Shown piece by piece: positions 6,779-14,531 of a stretch of DNA of 17,084 bases; the stretch's first letter is position 1; each line of letters begins with the position of its first letter. The notes beneath the pieces are model-generated. The model was not told the origin of the DNA. It made no database searches and saw nothing but the letters and a program-made list of their open reading frames with translations. Origin of the DNA: B4-G1 sp964393895 (GTDB taxonomy: Bacteria; Chloroflexota; Anaerolineae; B4-G1); contig CAYMWP010000104.1 in the NCBI GenBank assembly GCA_964393895.1, positions 1-17,084 of the forward strand. Direction: 5' to 3'. The translations under genes were made by a program, and so were the position numbers.

Positions 6779-7744
6779 GTGAAAGAATATGCTGTCGAGG
6801 TTGTCAATCTAACCAAAAGATTCGGTGATTTTACCGCCGTGGATGGCGTGACGTTCAACATCCAACGCGGGGAGATATTCGGCTTCCTGGGGCCGAATGG
6901 CGCCGGCAAGACGACGACGATCCGCATGCTCCTCTGTCTGCTGCGCCCCACGGCCGGCCAGGCCAGTGTGCTGGGCTATGACATCGCGCTCCAGCCGGAG
7001 GAGATTCGCCAGCGCATCGGCTACATGTCCCAGCGCTTTAGCCTCTACCGAGACCTGACCGTGAGCGAGAATCTGGATTTCTACGGGCGCACCTACGGCG
7101 TGCGCGGCAAGCACTTGCGGGAGCGCAAGCAGTTCGCCATAGAGATGGCGGGGCTCGAAGGGCGGGAGCGGGAGTTGACGCGCAACCTCTCCGGCGGCTG
7201 GAAGCAGCGGTTGGCCCTCGGCGCGGCCATCCTCCACGAGCCGGACATGCTATTTTTGGACGAGCCAACCGCCGGGGTGGACCCTATCTCGCGGCGCGCT
7301 TTCTGGGACCTGTTGTACGAGCTGGCCGAGGAGGGCACGACAATCTTTGTCACTACTCACTACATGGACGAGGCCGAGCATTGCCAGGACCTGGCCTTTA
7401 TCCACGGCGGGCGCATCATCGCCCAGGGAGCGCCGGAGGAGATCAAACTGACCAAGATGGAAGGACAGGTATTGGAGATTGACTGCGCTCAACCGGACGC
7501 GGCGATCGGCGCCCTGCGGCAAATGAAGCTGTTCGAGGAGGTGGCCCTGTACGGCGCGCTGATCCACGTGGTGGCCGAAGGCATCGAGGAGCATAAACCC
7601 CGCATCGCGCAGACACTGGCTGATGCCGGCATAGAGGTACAAGCGATAGACGTCATCGCTCCGTCGTTGGAGGACGTTTTCATCTCCAACGTGCGGAATA
7701 ATTCAGACCCTTCGGGTTTTCCGAAACCCGAAGGGTCTCCATAG
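6779..7744 (+). CDS. ABC exporter ATPase 2, canonical nucleotide-binding subunit (YbhF C-half-like)
   Basis: A 321-residue ATPase with all expected elements: Walker A GPNGAGKTT (38-46), Q-loop near 85, signature LSGGW (138-142), Walker B MLFLDEP with the catalytic Glu at 162, and switch His 194 in TTHYMDEAEH. The C-terminal domain carries the ABC-2 exporter signature APSLEDVFISNV. The start is GTG 6779, since a GGAG lies at 6768-6771 and the fold begins immediately (YAVEVVNLTKRF). It should pair with ATPase 1 to power the permeases; in E. coli YbhF the two halves are one chain. The last 13 or so residues (SDPSGFPKPEGSP) are encoded by a perfect palindromic repeat at 7705-7738 and are unlikely to be ancestral. 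Confidence 0.94.
   Translation: MKEYAVEVVNLTKRFGDFTAVDGVTFNIQRGEIFGFLGPNGAGKTTTIRMLLCLLRPTAGQASVLGYDIALQPEEIRQRIGYMSQRFSLYRDLTVSENLDFYGRTYGVRGKHLRERKQFAIEMAGLEGRERELTRNLSGGWKQRLALGAAILHEPDMLFLDEPTAGVDPISRRAFWDLLYELAEEGTTIFVTTHYMDEAEHCQDLAFIHGGRIIAQGAPEEIKLTKMEGQVLEIDCAQPDAAIGALRQMKLFEEVALYGALIHVVAEGIEEHKPRIAQTLADAGIEVQAIDVIAPSLEDVFISNVRNNSDPSGFPKPEGSP
7705..7738 (+). repeat. REP-like perfect stem-loop in the 3' end of ATPase 2
   Basis: AGACCCTTCGGGTTT (7705-7719) and AAACCCGAAGGGTCT (7724-7738) form a perfect 15-bp stem with loop TCCG. It encodes the ATPase tail and ends 17 bases before the HlyD start at 7755, close to that gene's AGGAG at 7743-7747. Lacking a T-run it is not a classical terminator. 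It could act as an RNA-stability element that sets ATPase and adaptor levels apart, or be a parasitic intergenic repeat. Confidence 0.75.
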
Positions 7745-7754
7745 GAGTAAAGAT

Positions 7755-9119
7755 ATGAAACGAGACAAGATGGTTCCAATTGCCATCATCGCTGCGGTCG
7801 TCATCGCGGCGGCGGTGGCGGGCATCTACTTGGCCGCGAACCCGGCCGCCCGGCAGCAGGTGTTGGCGCAACTGGAACTGGCCGCGCCCGAGACAGAAGG
7901 ATTGATGGCCTCCGGGTTCATCGAGGCCGAAGAAGTCGCCATCGCGCCGGAACTGGGAGGGCGCGTGGTCGAACTGCTGGCGGACGAGGGAGACGAGGTC
8001 GAGGCCGGGCAAGTACTGGTGCGGCTGGACGCGACACTGCTGGAAGCCCAGATCAAAGTCGCCCAGGCCGGCCTGGAAGTGGCCCAGGCCGGGCTGGTTC
8101 AGGCCCAGGCGGGCACCCGCCCGGAGAAGATCCGCCAGGCCGAGGCCGGCCTGGCCCAGGCCGAGGCGGCCCGCGACGGCGCGCACCAGGCCTGGCTGGA
8201 CACTCTCGCCATCCGCGACAACCCGCAGGAATTGGATGCCCAGATCGCCCAGGCAAAGGCACAAGTGGCTGCCGCCGAAGCCGCGCTGGCCCAGGCCATC
8301 GCCATGAAGGACGCGGCCGAGATCGCCGATGACGCTTTCCAGGACGGGATGGCGGCAATGGCGGAAGCGAAAGAGAAAATAGAAGAGATTCCCGAGCCAT
8401 TCCGTCCCCCTCTGCCGGGCCTGCCTCTGGAATCCCACCTCATCCCCAATGCCTACTGGAAATCCTGGGTGGGCGTCAACGCGGCCCAGGCCGGGCTGGA
8501 CGGGGCGCGAGCCGCGCTGAACAGCCTGTACGCGATACGGAACAATCCCCAGGAGATGCAAGCCCAGGTGGACGCGGCCGAAGCGCAATACCGGGCCGCC
8601 GAAGCCGCCGTCCAGATGGCGCAGGCGCAGGTAGACGCACTGCGAGCAGGGGCTACGGACGAAGAGATCGCCGTCATCAAGGCCCAGGTGGAACAGGCCC
8701 AGGCCGCGTTCGACGCGCTGCTGGTGCTGCGCGACAAATTCACCGTCGCCGCGCCGGTGGGAGGGATGGTTCTGGAACGCAGCGTCCACGAGGGGGAACT
8801 GGCCGCGCCAGGAGCCACCGTGCTCACGCTGGGCGATCTGGACAAGGTAACGCTGACGGTGTACGTGCCGGAGAACAGGTTAGGCTACGTGAGCGTCGGC
8901 CAGGAAGTCGAGATACGGGTTGATAGCTTCCCCGAGCGCACGTTTATGGGAGCCGTGGTCGCCATCGCCCACGAGGCCGAGTTCACCCCACGCAACGTCC
9001 AGACGCAGGAGGAGCGGGTGAACATGGTCTTTGCCGTAGACGTGCAAATCCCCAATCCCGATCACGCGCTCAAGCCGGGCCTGCCCGCCGACGCGGTGAT
9101 CATTACCGAGGAGCAGTAA
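7755..9119 (+). CDS. HlyD-family membrane-fusion/adaptor protein 1 (YbhG-like)
   Basis: A 454-residue adaptor. A basic start precedes one membrane anchor (about residues 7-27, no lipobox). A half lipoyl domain follows (GFIEAEEVAIAPELGGRVVE and DEGDEVEAGQVLVRLD), then a long Ala/Gln-rich helical hairpin (about 96-325), the second half lipoyl domain (VAAPVGGMVLERSVHEGE) and a beta-barrel with RNVQTQEERVN, typical of HlyD proteins. The hairpin arms repeat the motif IR(D/N)NPQE(L/M)xAQ, once in each half, separated by a Pro-rich bend near residues 210-225. ATG 7755 has AGGAG at 7743. It is paralogous to the next gene. In a cell without a conventional outer membrane it would present substrate outside the cytoplasmic membrane; no TolC-like partner is present here. 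Confidence 0.92.
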   Translation: MKRDKMVPIAIIAAVVIAAAVAGIYLAANPAARQQVLAQLELAAPETEGLMASGFIEAEEVAIAPELGGRVVELLADEGDEVEAGQVLVRLDATLLEAQIKVAQAGLEVAQAGLVQAQAGTRPEKIRQAEAGLAQAEAARDGAHQAWLDTLAIRDNPQELDAQIAQAKAQVAAAEAALAQAIAMKDAAEIADDAFQDGMAAMAEAKEKIEEIPEPFRPPLPGLPLESHLIPNAYWKSWVGVNAAQAGLDGARAALNSLYAIRNNPQEMQAQVDAAEAQYRAAEAAVQMAQAQVDALRAGATDEEIAVIKAQVEQAQAAFDALLVLRDKFTVAAPVGGMVLERSVHEGELAAPGATVLTLGDLDKVTLTVYVPENRLGYVSVGQEVEIRVDSFPERTFMGAVVAIAHEAEFTPRNVQTQEERVNMVFAVDVQIPNPDHALKPGLPADAVIITEEQ

Positions 9120-9120
9120 G

Positions 9121-10377
9121 ATGCCAAGATACCAAACCCCAAATCCAAAATCCAAAATCCAAAATTGGTCATTGGTCATTGGCCATTTGATATTGATAAT
9201 GTTGCTGGTCGGCTGCAGCGGCGATTCAACCGACGGCCCCATCGTCGCCTCCGGTTTTATCGAAGGCGAGGAGGTAATGGTCGCGCCGGAGGTATCGGGC
9301 CGCATCGCCGCGATGCTAGTAGAACGTGGGGACGCAGTGCAGGCGGGCGACGTACTGGTACGATTGGACGACGCCTTGCTCCAGAACCAACGACTGGAAG
9401 CCGAGGCAGGACTGGCCGCCGCGCAGGCCAACCTGGAGCGCGTGCTGGCCGGCGCACGCTCAGAGGAGATCGCCGCCGCGCAGGCCGCGCTGGCCCAGGC
9501 GGAGGCGGAGCGTGACGGAGCGGCCCAAGCGGCGCTCGACGCTCAGGACGTTATCAGCAATCCCCTGGCGCTGGATGCCGAGATCGCCGGCGCCCGCACC
9601 CAGGTTGATCTGGCCGAGCAAAACGTCGAGATGGCGAAGGCGAATCTGGCAGAGATGGAACTGTTGCACAGCCTTTACAGCCAGGAGGGAGGAGACGCCA
9701 AGCGCACCTGGGATCTCCAGTTACAGGCATCCCGGGCGGCGCTGACACAGGCCCAGGCGGAACTGGAAGGGGCGCAGAACTATCTCGACGCTCTCTGGGC
9801 CACCCGCTCCAACCCCTTGACCCTCCAGGCCCAACTCCACGGCGCAGAGATGCGCCTGCGCCTCGCCGAGGCCCAGGTGGCCGCCGCGCAGGCCTCGTTG
9901 GATGAGTTAGAGGCCGGGCCGACCGGGGAAGAGATCGCGGTGGCCGAGGCCCAGGTGCGCCAGGCCGAGGCCGCCGTGCGCTTGATTGACGCACAGATCG
10001 CCCAGCTCACGTTGACCGCGCCGATGGACGGCATCGTCACCAGCCGCAGCAAGCAGACCGGCGAGACCGCCTCGGCCGGCGCGCCGCTCTTGACCATCGC
10101 CAACCTGGACGAGGTGACGCTCATCATCTACGTCCCCGAGACCCGCGTCGGGCAGGTGCAGGTGGGGCAGGAGGTAGAGGTGCAGGTGGATTCCTTCCCG
10201 GAGCGCGTGTTCGCGGGACAGGTGGCGAGCATCGCCGGCGAGGCCGAGTTCACGCCGCGCAACGTGCAGACGCAAGAGGAGCGCGTCAACCTGGTCTTTG
10301 CCGTCAAAGTGCGCCTCCCCAACAGTGACCTGGCCCTCAAGCCCGGCATGCCGGCCGACGCGACGCTGCTGGATTAG
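9121..10377 (+). CDS. HlyD-family adaptor lipoprotein 2 (YbhG-like)
   Basis: A 418-residue paralogue of the preceding adaptor, but lipid-anchored: after a hydrophobic stretch (about residues 18-30) comes the lipobox LLVGC with acyl-acceptor Cys 32. The lipoyl half-motifs (GFIEGEEVMVAPEVSGRI; GDAVQAGDVLVRLD), a long helical hairpin (about 85-295) and the barrel motif RNVQTQEERVN follow. ATG 9121 starts one base after the previous stop, with GAGGAG at 9108-9113, so the two adaptors are probably coupled. Residues about 7-22 are encoded by 7-bp tandem repeats (9139-9186) of a type common between genes, so this N-terminus was partly built from repeat DNA. It is the last gene of the exporter operon, followed by the terminator at 10462. 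Confidence 0.92.
   Translation: MPRYQTPNPKSKIQNWSLVIGHLILIMLLVGCSGDSTDGPIVASGFIEGEEVMVAPEVSGRIAAMLVERGDAVQAGDVLVRLDDALLQNQRLEAEAGLAAAQANLERVLAGARSEEIAAAQAALAQAEAERDGAAQAALDAQDVISNPLALDAEIAGARTQVDLAEQNVEMAKANLAEMELLHSLYSQEGGDAKRTWDLQLQASRAALTQAQAELEGAQNYLDALWATRSNPLTLQAQLHGAEMRLRLAEAQVAAAQASLDELEAGPTGEEIAVAEAQVRQAEAAVRLIDAQIAQLTLTAPMDGIVTSRSKQTGETASAGAPLLTIANLDEVTLIIYVPETRVGQVQVGQEVEVQVDSFPERVFAGQVASIAGEAEFTPRNVQTQEERVNLVFAVKVRLPNSDLALKPGMPADATLLD
9139..9186 (+). repeat. Seven-base tandem repeats inside a signal peptide
   Basis: Units of exactly 7 bp: CCAAAT (one base short), then CCAAAAT three times (9145-9165), switching to TGGTCAT twice and TGGCCAT (9166-9186). Such heptamer tracts resemble the short tandem repeats known between genes in cyanobacteria and Chloroflexota. 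Because 7 is not a multiple of 3, gain or loss of a single unit would shift the frame and abolish the lipoprotein signal peptide. Confidence 0.8.
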
Positions 10378-10433
10378 CGCCTGGCTCGACGGGGGATCGA
10401 ACTGAAGGGGGTGTGTTTCAAACAAGTTGGGCA

Positions 10434-10448
10434 AGACCTCGGAGGTCT
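10434..10448. repeat. REP-like palindrome AGACCTCSGAGGTCT, copy 1
   Basis: AGACCTCGGAGGTCT is a 15-base palindrome around one central base. The same word is present at 14698-14712 (central base C) and, lacking the last T, at 14782-14795. It lies in the gap between the HlyD and RmuC genes, directly before the terminator hairpin. The rest of the 193-base gap (10378-10570) holds no gene. Confidence 0.65.
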
Positions 10449-10461
10449 ACACACCCAACTG

Positions 10462-10492
10462 AAAGTCCCACTCCGCAGGGAGTGGGACTTTT
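10462..10492. terminator. Bidirectional intrinsic terminator between convergent operons
   Basis: AAAGTCCCACTCC (10462-10474) and GGAGTGGGACTTT (10479-10491) form a perfect 13-bp stem with loop GCAG. The stem ends in T residues on the + strand (10489-10492) and, by symmetry, on the minus strand, so it can end both the exporter transcript and the RmuC transcript that converge here. Confidence 0.85.
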
Positions 10493-10570
10493 GTCGGTCG
10501 TGGAAAACCAACCCACGTATATCGAGTTTGCGGCCGTCCCGGCGCGCGCCGTTCAGAAGCCGCCGGCGGC

Positions 10571-11560
10571 TCACTTCTCTGCCAGCGCGGCCTGACCGCC
10601 GCCGGCCGGCAGCGCCGCGCCGGTCGCCACGTCGGCCAGTTTTTCGCCAAACCGCCCCAGCCTGACGTCCAGCTCGTTGTACTTGCCCTGGGCATGGGTG
10701 ATGTGTGTGCCCAGCGTGTTGTATACGCCATAGATGTCGCCAAAATCCTTCCGCAAGCGAGAGAGCTGACCCAACAGCAGGCGGGCCTTTTCCTCGATGT
10801 CCAGGCCGCGCAGCCCAAAGACAATGACGTTCAGATAGGCAAAGAAAGAGTTGGGCGATACGGGGATGACGTGCTGCTCGAGCGCGTGTTCGAACAGCTC
10901 CTCGGCGCTGAGAAGCTCATAGTAGACGTTCTCGGCGGGGACGTACATCAGGGCAAACTCGAAAGTGCCCGCGTCCGGCCGGATGTATTTGGCGGTCTCG
11001 TCCACCCGCTTTTTGACGTCGCGGACAAAGGCTCGCTGGGCGGATTTGCGCTCCTTGTCGTCGTTGGCGTCCAGCATGCGTCGAAAGTTCTCCAGCGGGA
11101 ACTTGGAATCTATGGGGACGACGTGGTCGGCCAAAAAGATGGCGGCGTCCACGCGCGTGCCGTCGTTGAAGGCGTGCTGGAGCCGGTAACGCTCGCTCGG
11201 CAAGACTTGGGCCAGCAGGTTGCCCAGCATGATCTCGCCCAGCCCACCGCGCGGCTTGGGCGCGCTCAAGATACTTTGCAGGGCGGTGATGTCCTGGCCC
11301 AGCTCGAGAATCTTGTTGGTCGCCTCGCTGACTTGTCCAATTCCTTCCTGCACGCTGCCAAAGACGGCGACCTGCTGGGTCATAGTTCCCAGGTTCTGGC
11401 CGACCTGCTCGCGCAGCGCTTTCATTTCTGCTTGCAAAACGGCGATGTGTTGCGGTTGGCCCTCGTTGCGGCCCCGCAGCGCCAGCCAGACGACGGCGGC
11501 GATGAGGCCCCACACAGAGAGAATCAGTACGGTCAGCAAGAGAGTGGTCAGGGTTTCCAT
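10571..11560 (-). CDS. rmuC: RmuC-family DNA recombination protein
   Basis: A 329-residue protein starting METLTT, with a membrane segment at about residues 5-27, a coiled-coil region (about 36-90), then the RmuC domain. The latter shows GGLGEIMLGNLLAQVLP, VDAAIFL and VPIDSKFPLENFRRM, the conserved core of this putative PD-(D/E)xK nuclease family. E. coli RmuC limits recombination at inverted repeats, though its biochemical activity is poorly defined. ATG 11560 is chosen because an AAGAAGGA lies just upstream and the preceding helicase gene stops one base earlier; a longer reading frame would overlap that gene by 40 bases. It is therefore probably translated together with the SNF2 helicase. 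The 3' end faces the terminator at 10462. Confidence 0.9.
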   Translation of the reverse strand: METLTTLLLTVLILSVWGLIAAVVWLALRGRNEGQPQHIAVLQAEMKALREQVGQNLGTMTQQVAVFGSVQEGIGQVSEATNKILELGQDITALQSILSAPKPRGGLGEIMLGNLLAQVLPSERYRLQHAFNDGTRVDAAIFLADHVVPIDSKFPLENFRRMLDANDDKERKSAQRAFVRDVKKRVDETAKYIRPDAGTFEFALMYVPAENVYYELLSAEELFEHALEQHVIPVSPNSFFAYLNVIVFGLRGLDIEEKARLLLGQLSRLRKDFGDIYGVYNTLGTHITHAQGKYNELDVRLGRFGEKLADVATGAALPAGGGQAALAEK

Positions 11561-11561
11561 T

Positions 11562-14420
11562 CTACAATCCTTCTTTAGCAACCAACTCCCGCCCCAGGTC
11601 AATCAACTCCTGGATGGCGGCGATGAACCCTTGAGCGGCCTCGACGCTGGGCGGCGGGGCTTCCTCCTCGTCCTCGGCTGGCGGCGCGGTGAGGGCGCGG
11701 ACGCGGTCCAGGCGGGCGGCCAGGTCGGTGGGAACGTGGCCGGGGGCGACCAATTCCGCCTCAATCAGGCGCGGCGTGGGAAGTTGCTCAGCGGGCGCTT
11801 TGTCCTTAAAGAGCGAGAGGCAGGCGCTCAGCGCCCAGCCCAGCGCCTGGCGCACGGGGCGCATCACCTCCTCCGGGAAGCCGCCCTCCAGCACTACGGA
11901 AGCCAGCTTGAGCCGCTTGTCGGCGGTATCGAATCCCTCGTTGGCGCGGCGCAGTTTCTTTTCCAGCGCCTTACGCGCGTCGTCGCGGGCGGGGGCGGGG
12001 ATGGCAGGGGCCTGGTAGGCGGTGGCGGTCTCGGCCAGTTGCTCCATCGCCCCGCCGGTGAGGGCGGCGAGTGCCTTGTATCCCTCCTGCTCCATCAGCA
12101 GGAGACCGGGCGCGGGAAAGCCAGCGTAATGCTCGTCGAGCAGTTTCTCGACCCGTGGCCGGAGCTTGGCCGGTTCGCGGTCTACGACGACGAGCACGTT
12201 GCCGTCGCTGGGCGCGGTGGGGAGTTGCGGAGCCTGGCGCACCAGGAGAACGCGGCCCGGGTAGTGGCCCACCAGCAAGTCGGCAAAGCCTTGCAGCGTC
12301 GGGGGTTCTTTTTCCGGCTCGGCGGTCGGCTCGAGCACCAGTTCCGGCTTGACGGCCTCCTGCTCGCCCATCATCACCTGGAGCTTTTGCAGGACGGACT
12401 GGCCGGCCTTGTCGAACGACAGCTCAGTGACGTCACTGTCCGGGTCGAGCGCGGCATCGAATACGGCCCGCTTGGCGGCCAGGGTATCCAGCATACGCTC
12501 CTCAATAGTACCTTTGGCGATCAGGTTGACCACGTTGACGGTGTGCGGCTGGCCGTGCCGGTGGGCGCGCGCGATGCGCTGGGCCAGCACGGCCGGGTTC
12601 CAGGGCAGGTCGAGATTGACTACCATGCTGGCCGCCTGCAGGTTCAGACCCACGCCGCCGGCGTCGGAGGAGAGGAACACCTTGCACTGGGGGTCATCGA
12701 AGAATTGCTCGATCAGCGCGCCCCGCTTGCTGGTGGGCACGTCGCCGGTCAGTTTGACCCAGCCCAGCTTTAGCTTTTCCAGCGCCGGCTCGGTCAGGTC
12801 GAGCATGCGCGTCCACTGGCTAAAGAGGATGGCCTTGTGGCCGTTGCTGGCGACCTCTTCGTCGAGGATCTCGCGCAACTCGCGCAGCTTGGGGGCGGTT
12901 TTCTCACAATCCTGGGGTTTGATCTCTGGGTCGTGGAGCGCCAGGGCGTTGCAGATCAGGCGCATTTTGACCAGGCATCCCAATAGAATCTTGTGCTCCT
13001 CCGGCGTGAGCGGACGCCGGCGGGCCTGGGCCATCAACTTGGCGACCCGGTGTTCATATTCGTAGTAGGCGTTCCACTGGGGGTCGGTCATCTCGACGAA
13101 AAAGTTGTTGTCAATGCGCTCCGGCAGATCGAGCAGAACGTCCTCGCGCACGCGGCGCAGCACGTAGGGGCCGATGCGGCGGCGCAGGTCGTCCAGGTTC
13201 TTGTGGCCCAGCACCTTGTAGGAGCCGGACGGCCGCCGCTCGGTTTCATAGTAGCGCTCGTTAAAGCGCCACAGCGGGCCGAGGATAGTGGGGTCAATGA
13301 ATTGGAAGACCGAGTAAAGCTCGTCCAGCCGGTTCTCCAGCGGCGTGCCGGTCAGCACGAAAGCGTAGGGGCTGCGCAGACGTTTGATCCGGTCGGCGGT
13401 CTTGGTGCGCCAGTTTTTGATGCGCTGCGCCTCGTCGAGGATGACCAGGTCAAAGTTGCGGTTGACGAGTTCCTGCTCGTCGTAATGCACCAGTTCATAG
13501 TTCATGATGTTAAAGAACTGGAGGTCGCGGTAGAGTTTGCGGCGTTGGATCTGGTTTCCTTCGATGACCTGGGCGGACAGAGAGGTAAAACGCTGAATTT
13601 CGCGCGCCCACTGATGCTTGAGCGAGGCGGGGCAGACGATCAGCACGCGCTGGATGTCGCGCAGTTGCTTGAGCAGGGCGGCAGCGGCGATGGCCTGCAC
13701 GGTCTTGCCCAGTCCCATGTCGTCGGCCAGCATCGCGCGGCGACCAAAGGCCAGGTGGAGCACACCATCCTCCTGGTAACCGTAGAGCGGCGTCGAGATG
13801 ACGCTGAGCGAGCGATGACCCTGCTCCACCTGGTCGAGGAACCAGCGCTTTTGCTGCGCGACTGCCTCAATGTCCTGTTGCTTTTTCAAATAGTCGTGCA
13901 CCGCCTGGACTATGTGAATCGGCTCTCCGGGCAGCCGGTTCAATTCGCTGAGCAACACAGGCAGGCTCTGTGTGACCTGGCCCTGCAAGACGCCGTCGGT
14001 ATCAAAGTGACGGCTCAACAGTGCGTGCAGCTCGTTCTTTTCCGGCAGAGGCAGTGTGACGCGGACGGTGGCGCGCTCGGCGTGGTGGAGATAGATTTGC
14101 GTGACGGGCGGCGCCTGTGCGACGAATTCCTCCCATCGCTCGGCGAACTCTTCTTGCAGATTGATCAGCACCCCTTCGATGTGCTTGCAGGTACCGATGG
14201 TGTTGGTGCGATAATCGGGGCAGGTGCAAGTGTTGAGCTGCTCGGTGAGCGAGCGGATCCTGACGGTATAGACCTGGTCGGACGCGGAACTCACCTCGAA
14301 GGTACTGTAGACCGGGTGCTGGCCCCGGTTGACGATCTTGGCCAGCCCTTCCCTGCCGCGCTTGCGGCGGCGCTCGATTTGCTCCTGGAGCAAGTTGGCT
14401 TGTTCTTCTGTTTGGCTCAT
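11562..14420 (-). CDS. SWIM-domain SNF2-family helicase/ATPase
   Basis: A 952-residue SNF2-type translocase. A SWIM zinc-binding motif lies at residues 65-80 (CTC...CKH in TCTCPDYRTNTIGTCKH). Helicase domain 1 has DDMGLGKTVQAIA (Walker A, about 233-245), ILDEAQ (327-332) and LTGTPLENRLDELY (356-369). Helicase domain 2 has AILFSQW, LSSDAGGVGLNLQAA and the arginine-finger region RIARAHRHGQ. About 280 residues of Ala/Glu-rich C-terminal sequence match nothing I can name. The start follows GGAGG six bases upstream. Bacterial SWIM-SNF2 proteins are assigned to DNA repair, transcription-complex recycling or defence, without consensus. It forms a two-gene minus-strand operon with RmuC. Its 5' flank is a decayed toxin-antitoxin locus. 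Confidence 0.93.
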   Translation of the reverse strand: MSQTEEQANLLQEQIERRRKRGREGLAKIVNRGQHPVYSTFEVSSASDQVYTVRIRSLTEQLNTCTCPDYRTNTIGTCKHIEGVLINLQEEFAERWEEFVAQAPPVTQIYLHHAERATVRVTLPLPEKNELHALLSRHFDTDGVLQGQVTQSLPVLLSELNRLPGEPIHIVQAVHDYLKKQQDIEAVAQQKRWFLDQVEQGHRSLSVISTPLYGYQEDGVLHLAFGRRAMLADDMGLGKTVQAIAAAALLKQLRDIQRVLIVCPASLKHQWAREIQRFTSLSAQVIEGNQIQRRKLYRDLQFFNIMNYELVHYDEQELVNRNFDLVILDEAQRIKNWRTKTADRIKRLRSPYAFVLTGTPLENRLDELYSVFQFIDPTILGPLWRFNERYYETERRPSGSYKVLGHKNLDDLRRRIGPYVLRRVREDVLLDLPERIDNNFFVEMTDPQWNAYYEYEHRVAKLMAQARRRPLTPEEHKILLGCLVKMRLICNALALHDPEIKPQDCEKTAPKLRELREILDEEVASNGHKAILFSQWTRMLDLTEPALEKLKLGWVKLTGDVPTSKRGALIEQFFDDPQCKVFLSSDAGGVGLNLQAASMVVNLDLPWNPAVLAQRIARAHRHGQPHTVNVVNLIAKGTIEERMLDTLAAKRAVFDAALDPDSDVTELSFDKAGQSVLQKLQVMMGEQEAVKPELVLEPTAEPEKEPPTLQGFADLLVGHYPGRVLLVRQAPQLPTAPSDGNVLVVVDREPAKLRPRVEKLLDEHYAGFPAPGLLLMEQEGYKALAALTGGAMEQLAETATAYQAPAIPAPARDDARKALEKKLRRANEGFDTADKRLKLASVVLEGGFPEEVMRPVRQALGWALSACLSLFKDKAPAEQLPTPRLIEAELVAPGHVPTDLAARLDRVRALTAPPAEDEEEAPPPSVEAAQGFIAAIQELIDLGRELVAKEGL

Positions 14421-14432
14421 AGGTTTCCTCCG

Positions 14433-14529
14433 TCAGGCGTTATGGCATGTTCCCGAATCCCTGTTCTGCAAATAGTTCTGATCATCGGCATCCAGGGTAA
14501 AGTGCAGACGTATCCACAAAGACGGTCAT
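14433..14529 (-). pseudogene. VapC-like PIN-domain toxin remnant (frameshifted, truncated)
   Basis: Reading the minus strand from ATG 14529 gives MTVFVDTSALY, the usual opening of VapC PIN ribonucleases, with the first catalytic Asp in VDTSAL. The frame then runs into TGA at 14484-14482. Shifting by one base gives LDADDQNYLQNRDSG up to TGA at 14435-14433. Together these read as MTVFVDTSALY-LDADDQNYLQ, matching the typical SALYALLDADD of VapC with a short deletion (five bases would explain it). The remaining roughly 100 residues, with the other acidic active-site residues, are missing. It ends 12 bases before the helicase start. The residue count is small, but the match is specific. It should be inactive. 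Confidence 0.6.
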
Positions 14530-14531
14530 TC

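Noticed and set aside
4156..7744. Antiphage defence island
   Set aside because: The ATPases, permeases and adaptors form an ordinary ABC-2 exporter. The GxxExxY gene alone has no known defence role, and the only toxin-antitoxin sequence is a remnant elsewhere.
8041..8170. DNA repeat array of GCCCAGGCCG-like words in HlyD protein 1
   Set aside because: Explained by Ala-Gln-Ala coding in the coiled-coil hairpin with GC-rich codons; not a separate DNA element.
9460..9669. Minus-strand reading frames over the HlyD and permease genes
   Set aside because: They lie opposite strongly supported genes, have Arg/Pro/Gly-rich composition typical of high-GC shadow frames, and lack ribosome sites.
10378..10405. 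tRNA-like 3' end on the minus strand (GTTCGATCCCCCGTCGAGCC)
   Set aside because: The T-loop-like word is present but the five bases before it cannot pair with those after it, and no acceptor, D or anticodon arm can be placed upstream.
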